From assembly GCF_019931575.1 (NCBI RefSeq), contig NZ_CP082923.1, positions 4,836,001-4,900,000 of the forward strand: a stretch of 64,000 nucleotides of DNA, written 5' to 3'. The position numbers and the translations under genes were made by a program. Each line of letters starts with the position of its first letter. Within the stretch, counting starts at the first letter, position 1. The notes under the pieces were generated by a model that had not been told where the DNA came from, did no database searches, and saw only the letters and a program-made list of their open reading frames with translations. Below, in pieces: positions 10,022-17,511 of this stretch. Origin of the DNA: Caulobacter segnis (GTDB lineage: Bacteria; Pseudomonadota; Alphaproteobacteria; Caulobacterales; Caulobacteraceae).

Positions 10022-10136
10022 GGGCGGCTCCGGAACGCGTGCGTCCGAATAAACCCCATTGCTGCCAGATCTGTCAGGAGGCCGGCTTGACCGGGCGCGC
10101 GGCGAGCGGCCTGCTGTCGGCGGGGAGGAACGCCGA

Positions 10137-10760
10137 ATGGCTGCCTGGTACGACCGTCACATCCTGCCGAGACTGCTGTGCTGCGCGTGCGGCGCGCCGT
10201 CTATCCGCGAGCAACGGGTCCGGATCGTGCCCCAGGCCAGGGGCCGGGTGCTGGAGCTGGGGATCGGCGGCGGCCTGAACCTGGCCTTCTACGATCCCGC
10301 CGCCGCGACCAGCGTGACCGGCGTCGATCCCTCGCCCGAGCTGCGCGCGATCGCCGAGGCCGCGCCGCGACCCCAGGGCCTGGCCGTCGAGATCGCCGCC
10401 GGCGAGGCCGAGCGCCTGCCGTTCGCCGACGCCAGTTTCGACACCGTGGTCTGCACCTTCACCCTGTGCTCGGTCCGCTCGACGGCCGCCGTGCTGTCCG
10501 AGACACGGCGGGTGTTGCGGCCAGACGGCCGGTTCCTGTTCTGCGAGCACGGCCTGTCGCCCGACGATGGCGTGGTCCGCTGGCAGAGGCGCCTGGAGCC
10601 GATCTGGACCCGCCTGGCCGGCGGCTGCCACCTGACCCGACCGGTCTCGGCGGCGATCGAAACGGCAGGCTTCGCGCTGGGCGAGACCCGGCGCTTCTAC
10701 CTGGACAAGGTCCCCCGCCCGATGGGCTGGTGCGAGCAGGGCGTGGCCCGGCCCGCCTAG
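10137..10760 (+). CDS. Class I SAM-dependent methyltransferase
   Basis: A 207-residue Methyltransf_11-type enzyme. Motif I is VLELGIGGGLNL (SAM-binding glycine loop), the post-motif acid lies in GVDPSPEL, and the DTVVCTFTLCSV segment is motif IV. The N-terminal stretch has two close cysteines (LLCCACG). The ATG at 10137 has GGAGG 8 nt upstream; a longer frame from 10059 lacks a ribosome-binding site. The substrate is unknown; the general form (WYDRHILPRL at the N-terminus) is seen in many methyltransferases annotated as phospholipid or ubiquinone-type without proof. It shares its CTAG stop with the convergent sirtuin gene. Confidence 0.85.
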   Translation: MAAWYDRHILPRLLCCACGAPSIREQRVRIVPQARGRVLELGIGGGLNLAFYDPAAATSVTGVDPSPELRAIAEAAPRPQGLAVEIAAGEAERLPFADASFDTVVCTFTLCSVRSTAAVLSETRRVLRPDGRFLFCEHGLSPDDGVVRWQRRLEPIWTRLAGGCHLTRPVSAAIETAGFALGETRRFYLDKVPRPMGWCEQGVARPA

Positions 10761-11461
10761 AGGCCGTTCAGCACCCGCTCCACCCAGGCCGGCACGACCT
10801 CGCTGGCCGGCCCATAGTGCTTCTCGCCGAAGACATAGGCGTTGGCCGAGGGCTCCAGATTGATCTCGCAGGTCGCGACGCCCATCGCCCGCGCCTCGGT
10901 GACGAAGCCGGCGGCCGGGTAGACCGAACCCGAGGTGCCGATCGAGACGAAGAGGTCGGCCTCGGCCAGGGCGTCCTCGATGGCGTCCATGTGGAGCGGC
11001 ATTTCGCCGAACCAGACCACGTGGGGCCGCGCCCCGCCGTCGCGACCGCAGGCCTCGCACACGGCCTCGGCGGTCAGCGGGCCCGGATCGGGGCGCAGGG
11101 CCTGGCAGTGGGCGCAGCGGGTCACGGCCAGTTCGCCGTGCATGTGGACCACGCGCCGGGAGCCCGCCTTCTCGTGCAGGTCGTCGACATTCTGGGTGCA
11201 GAGCCACAGGTCGCCGCCGCGCGCCGCCAGGGCGGCCTCCAGCCGCGCCAGAGCGACGTGGGCGGCATTCGGCGAGGCCTCGGCCAGGTTGGCGCGGCGG
11301 GCGTTGTAGAAGGCGCGGACCTTGGCCGGATCCCGGGCGAACCCCTCCGGCGTGGCGACCTCCGAGAGGTCGTACCGGGTCCACACCCCGTCCTTGTCGC
11401 GGAAGGTGCCCAGGCCGCTCTCGGCCGAAATCCCGGCCCCGGTCAGCACGAAGATCTTCAT
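10757..11461 (-). CDS. cobB: NAD-dependent protein deacylase, sirtuin (CobB)
   Basis: Sir2-family enzyme of 234 residues that removes acyl groups from lysines using NAD. The NAD pocket is seen in VLTGAGISAESGLGTFRD, the ribose site in CTQNVDDLHEKAG, the catalytic His in HMHGEL, and a zinc module as CAHCQ followed by CEACG. The start is the ATG at 11461; the frame continues upstream to 11650 but would run through the divergent promoter region and lacks homology. A weak ribosome-binding site precedes it. Known bacterial substrates include acetyl-CoA synthetase. Confidence 0.93.
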   Translation of the reverse strand: MKIFVLTGAGISAESGLGTFRDKDGVWTRYDLSEVATPEGFARDPAKVRAFYNARRANLAEASPNAAHVALARLEAALAARGGDLWLCTQNVDDLHEKAGSRRVVHMHGELAVTRCAHCQALRPDPGPLTAEAVCEACGRDGGARPHVVWFGEMPLHMDAIEDALAEADLFVSIGTSGSVYPAAGFVTEARAMGVATCEINLEPSANAYVFGEKHYGPASEVVPAWVERVLNGL

Positions 11462-11493
11462 TCCGTTCACCAACTTAAGTTTCGTCGCAAACC

Positions 11494-11529
11494 TGACGCC
11501 TCCGTCATTTTTAATTTGACCAACGTCAA
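11494..11529. promoter_or_regulatory. Two TGAC/GTCA inverted repeats, one matching an FNR/FixK-type box
   Basis: The palindrome TTGAC-CAAC-GTCAA at 11516-11529 fits the TTGA-N6-TCAA form bound by FNR/FixK-type regulators. A second inverted repeat, TGACG-CCTC-CGTCA, lies at 11494-11507. Both sit in the divergent region between cobB (start 11461) and the diiron gene (start 11619). A TTGACA hexamer follows at 11538. Regulator identity is inference. Confidence 0.5.
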
Positions 11530-11618
11530 GAGTTGAGTTGACAGTGTTCAGATAGCCGAAGACCCGCGCAAGACGGGCTCGGCACGACGGACGTCGCACG
11601 GCCATAGGGAGCGCCGAC

Positions 11619-12746
11619 ATGACCGACAAGAACATCACCAAGGACGCCATGTACGACGCGGTCGCGCCGGACGACTTCGAGTCGATGCTCGAACTCGACC
11701 GCTACGGCAACCGCTCCAGCGCCTTCGACAAGATCATCTCGGCCACCCACGACCACTTCTGGGATCCGCTGGACAAAGCCTATATCGACTTCGACGAGCC
11801 GTTCGACATGGAGAACCAGGCCCTGGTTCCCGAGGATCTCGTGATCGCCCTGTCGACAGACTACGTCTCCGACCACCTTTCCGACCCCAAGCAGCGCATC
11901 CGCTTCATCAACCAGTCGGTGCTGCGCAGCTTCTCGTCGATCCTGCATGGCGAGCAGGGCGCGCTGAACCTGTCGGCCAGCCTGTGCCACGTGCTCAAGG
12001 ACCAGGGCGCGCAGGAATACGCCGCCAACCAGACGCGCGAGGAAGCCCGCCACGTCACGGCCTTCGCCAAGTACATCAAGGCCCGCTGGGGCAAGCCGGT
12101 CGAATGCGGCCCGGCGCTGAAGACCCTGCTGGTCGAGATCATCGGCGCGCCCGAGGTCTACAAGAAGATCATCGGCATGCAGATGCTGGTCGAGGGCCTG
12201 GCCATGGGCGCCTTCGCCACCTTCTTCAACCAGATCCATGATCCGGTGGGCAAGAAGCTGCTGCAGCTGGTGATGACCGACGAGGCCTTCCACCACAAGT
12301 TCGGGAAGATCTGGGCCGACCGTACGGTGCCGAAGCTCTCGGCCGAGGAGCACGCCATCATCGAGGACTGGGCGGCGCACTGCTTCCAGACCCTGCTGTT
12401 CAATCTGGTCTCACCGCACCAGCAGCTGGATCTCTACGCCGAATTCGGCCTGGATCCGGACAAGGTGGTCGAGGAGTACGGAAAGATCATGACCGACGAC
12501 CTGCGTCGGGAGAACATGAAGGAGCAGACCAACATCTTCCGGGTGCTGGTCAAGACTCTGCTCAACGCCGGCATCATCACCGACCGCACCAAGGCGTTCT
12601 ACGCCATGTATGTCGACCTCGAGGAGCTGAAGAGCGAGGGCGAGCGGATGGTCGGCGACGACATCGCCGAGGAAGGCATCCGCCACCTGCAGGCCATCAA
12701 CTTCAAGAACCGTCCCACGGCCGCGATCAATATCGCGGCCGAGTAG
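11619..12746 (+). CDS. Ferritin-like diiron protein of unknown substrate
   Basis: A 375-residue, mostly helical soluble protein. Diiron ligands are suggested by the paired motifs HGEQGALN (helix 1), EEARHVTAF (ExxH), QMLVEGLAMG and TDEAFHHKFG (second ExxH), the four-helix arrangement of the ferritin / ribonucleotide reductase-like superfamily. Members include fatty-acid desaturases, N-oxygenases and tRNA hydroxylases, so the reaction cannot be named. A candidate FixK-type box lies about 90 bp upstream, which would suit an oxygen-linked enzyme. The last eight codons (AAINIAAE) and stop are nearly repeated downstream. Confidence is high for the fold and low for function. Confidence 0.82.
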   Translation: MTDKNITKDAMYDAVAPDDFESMLELDRYGNRSSAFDKIISATHDHFWDPLDKAYIDFDEPFDMENQALVPEDLVIALSTDYVSDHLSDPKQRIRFINQSVLRSFSSILHGEQGALNLSASLCHVLKDQGAQEYAANQTREEARHVTAFAKYIKARWGKPVECGPALKTLLVEIIGAPEVYKKIIGMQMLVEGLAMGAFATFFNQIHDPVGKKLLQLVMTDEAFHHKFGKIWADRTVPKLSAEEHAIIEDWAAHCFQTLLFNLVSPHQQLDLYAEFGLDPDKVVEEYGKIMTDDLRRENMKEQTNIFRVLVKTLLNAGIITDRTKAFYAMYVDLEELKSEGERMVGDDIAEEGIRHLQAINFKNRPTAAINIAAE

Positions 12747-12785
12747 AAGAGAAGGCTGGCCGCGATCAACATCGCGGCCGAATAG
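12719..12785 (+). repeat. Near-identical direct repeat of the diiron gene's 3' end
   Basis: The 28-bp segment 12719-12746, encoding the last residues and stop of the diiron protein, recurs at 12758-12785 with two substitutions, separated by 11 bp. Each copy also contains an inverted repeat (GGCCGCGAT / ATCGCGGCC) that can form a hairpin. Confidence 0.8.
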
Positions 12786-12812
12786 GAATCCCACCGCCTG
12801 CCTAGGCGCGCA

Positions 12813-12840
12813 CCGCCCCGCCGGAACCCCGGCGGGGCGG
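12813..12840 (+). terminator. Strong hairpin, likely terminator of the diiron gene
   Basis: A perfect 12-bp GC stem (12813-12824 with 12829-12840) with a 4-nt loop, followed by a weak T-containing stretch (TCGTCGTTTC). Hairpin strength is high, the T tract is poor, so it may act as a terminator or an RNA-stabilising end. Confidence 0.6.
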
Positions 12841-12919
12841 TCGTCGTTTCTGGCGTCCCGCGCCCATCCGATGAACGTCCGCGGCCGTATCCTCTCCGCC
12901 AACCGCTTCCGGAGGTTCC

Positions 12920-13453
12920 ATGCGCACCGCCCTGCTCGCTCTGCCCCTCTTCCTCGCGCTCGGCGCCTGCGTCTCGGGTCCGAGCGGCAATCCCAAGCCG
13001 CCGCAGCCGGCCAAGAGCGTCGAGCTCGATCGCTACCTGGGCCGGTGGTACGAGGTCGCCCGCTACGACATGCGGTTCGAGAAGGGCTGCGAGGGCGTCA
13101 CCGCCGACTATTCTAAACGCCCCGACGGCCTGATCCGCGTCGTGAACACCTGTCGCCAGGGCGCGGTCGACGGCCCGATCAAGGCCAGCGAGGGCAAGGC
13201 CAAGGTCGTGGACACCGCCACCAACGCCAAGCTGAAAGTCAGCTTCTTCGGTCCATTCTGGGGCGACTACTGGGTCCTGGACCACGCCGACGACTACAGC
13301 TGGTCGATCGTCGGCGAGGGCTCGGGCCGCTATCTGTGGCTGCTGTCGCGCGAGCTCCCGACCGAGGCCGACCGCGCGGCCCTGACCGCGCGCGCCAAGG
13401 CGCTGGGCTATGACACGGCGATGCTGCGGCAGACCAAGCAGCCGAAAGGCTAG
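12920..13453 (+). CDS. blc: Lipocalin lipoprotein (Blc-type)
   Basis: Outer-membrane or inner-membrane lipoprotein of 177 residues. The signal peptide ends in a lipobox LGAC with Cys17 as the lipidated residue. The lipocalin signature is seen in YLGRWYEVARYDMRFEKGC, and the second conserved region FGPFWGDYWVLD follows. Blc proteins bind lysophospholipids or fatty acids and help to maintain the envelope. A possible disulfide joins the Cys in EKGC with NTCRQG. It ends in a CTAG shared with the convergent dehydrogenase gene. Confidence 0.92.
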   Translation: MRTALLALPLFLALGACVSGPSGNPKPPQPAKSVELDRYLGRWYEVARYDMRFEKGCEGVTADYSKRPDGLIRVVNTCRQGAVDGPIKASEGKAKVVDTATNAKLKVSFFGPFWGDYWVLDHADDYSWSIVGEGSGRYLWLLSRELPTEADRAALTARAKALGYDTAMLRQTKQPKG

Positions 13454-14463
13454 GCGCCCTTCACCACCGCCGCCACCACCCGGTTGACGGGCTCGCGCCC
13501 GGCCTCGATCTCGGCGAGGCTGGCCAGGGTCGTGCTGGCGATCGCGCCCAGGGCCTCCTCGGTGAGGAAGGCCTGGTGGCCGGTGATCAGCACGTTCGGG
13601 AAGGTCAGCAGACGCTGGAACACGTCGTCCTGAATGATCTCGTTGGAGAGATCCTCGAAGAACAGGTCGGCTTCCTGCTCGTAGACGTCCAGGGCCACGC
13701 CGCCGACCTTGCGCGATTTCAGCCCCTCGATCAGCGCGTTGGTGTCGATCAGGGCGCCGCGGCTGGTGTTGACGATCAGGACCCCGGGCCGGGCGTCGGC
13801 GATCACCCGGGCGTCGATCAGGTGGCGGGTCGCGGGCGTCAGGGGACAATGCAGCGAGATCAGGTCGGCCTCGCGCAGCAGCGTCTCGACCGGGACGTAG
13901 CGGACGCCGGCCGCGACCAGTTCGGGATCCTGATGGACGTCGCTGGCCAGGACCTCGCAGCCGAAGCCGATCCGCAGCATCCGCGCGACCAGGGCGCCGA
14001 TGCGGCCGGTTCCGACCACCCCGGCGACGCGGCCCGACAGGTTGCGGCCGATCAGGCCGTCCAGCGCGAAATTGTTCTCGCGAACCCGGCTCCAGGCCCG
14101 GGGGATGTTGCGATCGACGGCCAGGATCAGGCCCAGGGTGAACTCGGCCACCGCCTCGGGCGAATAGGCCGGCACGCGCACCACCGTGACGCCCAGGGCC
14201 TCGGCGGCGTCGAGATCGACATTGTTGTAACCGGCGCAACGCAGGGCGACCGTCCGGACCCCGACGGCGGCGAGGGCCTCCAGCGCGGCGGCGTCCAGCC
14301 GGTCGTTGACGAAGACGCAGACCGCCGGATAGCCGCCGGCCAGCCGCGCGGTCGTCGCATCGAGGCGGGCGTCGAAATAGTCGATCTCGTGCCCGAACGC
14401 GCCATTAGCCGCGTCCAGGAACCGGCGGTCATAGGCCTTGGCCGAAAAGACGGCGATGCGCAT
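13450..14463 (-). CDS. ldhA: D-2-hydroxyacid dehydrogenase (D-lactate dehydrogenase type)
   Basis: Cytosolic NAD-dependent enzyme of 337 residues that interconverts pyruvate and D-lactate or related 2-ketoacids. Visible signatures: AYSPEAVAEFTLGLILA, the Rossmann loop VVGTGRIGALVARML, the catalytic Arg in NTSRGALIDT, the catalytic Glu region GVALDVYEQE and the catalytic His in ITGHQAFLTEEAL. The last is characteristic of fermentative D-lactate dehydrogenases. The start at 14463 has GGGGAAG upstream; the longer frame to 14583 is not needed. It is divergent from mmcB. Exact substrate is not certain. Confidence 0.88.
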   Translation of the reverse strand: MRIAVFSAKAYDRRFLDAANGAFGHEIDYFDARLDATTARLAGGYPAVCVFVNDRLDAAALEALAAVGVRTVALRCAGYNNVDLDAAEALGVTVVRVPAYSPEAVAEFTLGLILAVDRNIPRAWSRVRENNFALDGLIGRNLSGRVAGVVGTGRIGALVARMLRIGFGCEVLASDVHQDPELVAAGVRYVPVETLLREADLISLHCPLTPATRHLIDARVIADARPGVLIVNTSRGALIDTNALIEGLKSRKVGGVALDVYEQEADLFFEDLSNEIIQDDVFQRLLTFPNVLITGHQAFLTEEALGAIASTTLASLAEIEAGREPVNRVVAAVVKGA

Positions 14464-14544
14464 CGTGCTTCCCCTGTTCCCCCCCTGTTGAACAGCCGCG
14501 GGGCTGAGCGCGCAACTCCGTAAAAGACCGCCCGAAAGACACAC

Positions 14545-15063
14545 ATGTCCCTCCGGCTTGATCCGCGAACAAAGCTGGAACATGATGACGTCGTGGACGT
14601 AATCATCGAATTTCAGAGCCGCCCAGAGACCACACGCCCGGAGACCACCCTGGCCGTGACGCGGGGCGCCGCGCGGCTGCTGGTCGACCTGGGCTACGCG
14701 CCACTGGCCGAGGTGACCCTGCCCAACGGGCGGCGGGCCGACCTGATGGCGCTGGGTCCGAAAGGCGATGTGCTGATCGTCGAGGTGAAGTCAGGGCTGG
14801 AGGACTTCCGGGTCGATCGGAAGTGGGGTGAGTACGCGCCTTATTGCGACGCCTTCTATTTCGCCGTGGCGCCGCACTTTCCCGAAGGGATCCTGCCGGA
14901 CGAGCCGGGGCTGGTCGTCGCCGACAGCTTCGGCGGCGCGGTCGTGCGCGAGGCGCCGGTCACCCCCCTGGCGCCGGCGCGTCGCAAGGCGCTGACGCTG
15001 GCCTTCGCCCGCCTCGCGGCCTTGCGGGCCGCGGGCGTGAACGCCGAACGGCTGACGCTGTAG
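14545..15063 (+). CDS. mmcB: MmcB-family DNA repair protein
   Basis: DNA-damage-inducible protein with a PD-(D/E)XK-like nuclease core: the segment RADLMALGPKGDVLIVEVKSG shows the D-xn-ExK pattern. MmcB has been linked to mitomycin resistance and translesion synthesis in Caulobacter. The longest frame starts with ATG at 14545 (172 residues), but a LexA box (14567-14581) lies inside its first 13 codons, so translation may start later, for example at the in-frame GTG at 14593; the conserved part begins near RPETTLAVTRG. Its stop directly abuts that of the convergent membrane-protein gene. Confidence 0.87.
   Translation: MSLRLDPRTKLEHDDVVDVIIEFQSRPETTRPETTLAVTRGAARLLVDLGYAPLAEVTLPNGRRADLMALGPKGDVLIVEVKSGLEDFRVDRKWGEYAPYCDAFYFAVAPHFPEGILPDEPGLVVADSFGGAVVREAPVTPLAPARRKALTLAFARLAALRAAGVNAERLTL
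14567..14581. promoter_or_regulatory. LexA (SOS) box of mmcB
   Basis: GAAC-AAAGCTG-GAAC is an exact match, read on the minus strand, to the alphaproteobacterial direct-repeat LexA site GTTC-N7-GTTC. It falls next to a DNA-repair gene known to belong to the SOS regulon in Caulobacter. Confidence 0.82.
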
Positions 15064-15387
15064 CTAGTCCAGGTTCCGGGCGATCAGGAAGCCGACGCCC
15101 AGGCCGATGGCGAAGGCGCCCAGGGCCACGCCCATCGGATGGTCCTCGGCGACATGGTGGGCCACCTGGGCCTTGTCGCGGGTCCAGGCCGCGCCGACCT
15201 TGGCCTTCTCGGTCGCGAAGGTGCGGGTCTGCTGGGCCACCTCAGTGGCGGTCTCGCGCGCCGACTTCACGGCTTTGCTGACCGCTTCCTTTGCCTGCTT
15301 GGTCTTTTCGGCGGTCGTCTTCTTCGCGCCGTCCAGCGCGGCGGCGGCGGATGAGGTGTCGGGAGTGAAGCTGCTGATGTCGGTCAT
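15064..15387 (-). CDS. Small membrane-anchored helical protein (YqjD/ElaB-like)
   Basis: A 107-residue protein with a long Ala/Lys/Glu-rich amphipathic region (residues about 15-80, coiled-coil-like) and one C-terminal membrane segment GVALGAFAIGLGVGFLIARN. This layout recalls the DUF883 group (ElaB, YqjD), stress-induced inner-membrane anchors that bind ribosomes in E. coli, but the similarity is of architecture rather than clear motif identity. The ATG at 15387 is preceded by GAGGAG. Its stop codon directly abuts the mmcB stop. Confidence 0.7.
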   Translation of the reverse strand: MTDISSFTPDTSSAAAALDGAKKTTAEKTKQAKEAVSKAVKSARETATEVAQQTRTFATEKAKVGAAWTRDKAQVAHHVAEDHPMGVALGAFAIGLGVGFLIARNLD

Positions 15388-15435
15388 GGGGGGAGGCTCC
15401 TCGGCTTGACCCCGTACCAACTCATCCGGAGCCGT

Positions 15436-17355
15436 TTAGTTCTCCCGCACCACCTTCAAAACCGCTTCGCCGTAGCGATCCAGCTTGCCCTGACCCACCC
15501 CGCCGGCCTTGCCGAGGGCCGCCAGGCTGCCGGGCCGGGCGGCGGCGATCTCGGCCAGGGTGGCGTCGTGGAAGATGACATAGGGCGGCACGTGCTGCAG
15601 CTGCGCCTGCTCCTTGCGCCACGACCGCAGGGCCTCGAACAGCACCTGGTTCTCGGCGGGGATGGTCAGGGCCTTGCCCTCGCGGCGCTTGCGGGCGCTG
15701 CTGGCGCGGCCGGTCTCGGGGACCTCGGCCATCTGGCGCAGGGCCACGCGGCGCTCGCCGCGATAGACCTGGCGCACGCCCTCGACGTCGCCCAGGCCGA
15801 TCAGCGGCCGGCCTTCATTGGGATCCTCGCGCAGCAGGCCCTCGAAGATCAGGGTGTCGAACAGGTCGCGCCAGACTGGCTGGCTGAACTCGCGGCCGAT
15901 GCCGAAGGTCGGCAGCTGGGCCTCCTGCGGCGTGACGTCCTTGGTCTTGCCCAAGAGATGGTCGATCAGCCGCCCGCGCCCGAACCGGCCGCCCATGCGG
16001 TGGACGGCCGACAGGGCCTTCTGGGCCGCCTCGGTGGCGTCGATCCCGGTCGGCGGCGCGACGCAGACGTCGCAGACCCCGCAGCGGGCCACGCCCTCCT
16101 CGCCGAAATAGCGGCGGACGGCGGCGGCGCGGCAGGTGACGCCCTCCAGCATCGAGTAGAACTGGCGCAGCTTGCGCGATTGGACCTGCTTGACCTCGTC
16201 GGGGGCCTCGCGCGTCTCGATGCGGCGGCCCGCCCAGGCCATGTCGGCCGAGCCGTACAGGGTGATGCCCTCGGCCGGCTGGCCGTCGCGGCCGGCGCGG
16301 CCGACCTCCTGCCAATAGGCCTCGATGGCGGCCGGCGGGTCAGCGTGGATCACGAAGCGGACGTCGGGCTTGTCGACGCCCATGCCGAAGGCGATCGTCG
16401 CCACCATCACCGCGGCGTCGGCTTCGAGAAAGTCCTCCAGCCGGCGAGCGCGGACGGCCTTGTCCAGGCCGGCGTGGTAGGCCAGGGCCGGCACGCCCTC
16501 GGCGTTCAGCTTCTCGGCCAGCTTTTCGGTGCTGTCGCGGCTGCCGGCATAGACGACGCCGGCCCGGCCGGGGCGCTCCAGCACGAGCTCGACCACCCGG
16601 TCGTGCCCCTTGCCGCGCTTGCGCTCGGCGCTGAGCGCCAGCTCGGGGCGGGCGAAGCTGTCGACAAACTCGGCCGCGCCCTGCAGGCGCAGTTCGGCGC
16701 GGATGTCGTCGCGGGTCCGGGCGTCGGCGGTGGCGGTGACGGCCAGGCGCGGCACGTCGGGGAACAGCTCGGCCAGCCGCCCCAGCATCCGGTATTCGGG
16801 CCGGAAGTCGTGGCCCCACTGGCTGACGCAGTGGGCCTCGTCGACGGCGATCAGGGCCAGCGGCGTGCGGCCCAGGCGATCCAGCATCCACGGCTGCATC
16901 AGGCCCTCGGGCGACAGGTACAGCATATCGACCTCGCCGGCGTCGATGCGCCGCCAGATGTCGCTGCGCTCGTCCAGCGAGATGTTGCTGTCCAGCCGCT
17001 CGGCCGCCACACCCGCCTGGCGCAGGCCCTGGACCTGGTCGGCCATCAGGGCGATCAGCGGCGAGATCACCAGGCCCACCCCCGGCCGGATCAGCGACGG
17101 TATCTGGTAGCACAGGCTCTTGCCGCCGCCGGTCGGCAGCACGGCCATGGCGCTGTGGCCGGCCAGGATCTCGTTGATCACCCCGGCCTGCATCCCCCGG
17201 AAATCGGCGTGGCCGAACGTGCGCCGCAGGACGTCGCGAGCGTGGTCGAGCTCTGGAGAATCGGGAGGAACGTACACGGCCGCTCTTTTGGCAGCCTCGG
17301 ACGGCTTGGCCAAGTGTTGGAGGGCCGAGGGCGTCATGGTCGGTCGCCGCTCCAT
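15436..17355 (-). CDS. recQ: ATP-dependent DNA helicase RecQ
   Basis: 3'-5' helicase of about 639 residues acting in recombination and fork repair. Walker A is LPTGGGKSLCYQ, the DEAH box with aromatic-rich loop is VDEAHCVSQWGHDFRPEYR, and motif VI is QEVGRAGRDG. A zinc-binding cysteine set (CRAAAVRRYFGEEGVARCGVC) marks the RecQ-Ct region, and an HRDC domain with ARPGSLAALGKAGGVGQGKL ends the protein. Start is uncertain: ATG at 17355 or 17337 are both possible, and the longest frame reaches 17403. It is divergent from the penicillin-binding protein gene. Confidence 0.95.
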   Translation of the reverse strand: MERRPTMTPSALQHLAKPSEAAKRAAVYVPPDSPELDHARDVLRRTFGHADFRGMQAGVINEILAGHSAMAVLPTGGGKSLCYQIPSLIRPGVGLVISPLIALMADQVQGLRQAGVAAERLDSNISLDERSDIWRRIDAGEVDMLYLSPEGLMQPWMLDRLGRTPLALIAVDEAHCVSQWGHDFRPEYRMLGRLAELFPDVPRLAVTATADARTRDDIRAELRLQGAAEFVDSFARPELALSAERKRGKGHDRVVELVLERPGRAGVVYAGSRDSTEKLAEKLNAEGVPALAYHAGLDKAVRARRLEDFLEADAAVMVATIAFGMGVDKPDVRFVIHADPPAAIEAYWQEVGRAGRDGQPAEGITLYGSADMAWAGRRIETREAPDEVKQVQSRKLRQFYSMLEGVTCRAAAVRRYFGEEGVARCGVCDVCVAPPTGIDATEAAQKALSAVHRMGGRFGRGRLIDHLLGKTKDVTPQEAQLPTFGIGREFSQPVWRDLFDTLIFEGLLREDPNEGRPLIGLGDVEGVRQVYRGERRVALRQMAEVPETGRASSARKRREGKALTIPAENQVLFEALRSWRKEQAQLQHVPPYVIFHDATLAEIAAARPGSLAALGKAGGVGQGKLDRYGEAVLKVVREN

Positions 17356-17511
17356 GGACTCAATTTCAGGTAGCAATATGGCCCGAGCGAACCTTCGCCA
17401 CAAGCACGCCTTAAGGATCGTTCACGTCTCGTCAATCTTGTCGCGCGTTGTGTGGGCATCGGCTAAACGGAACGCGCTCGAGACCTCGCGCGCGCAGGAT
17501 ACAGGACGACC

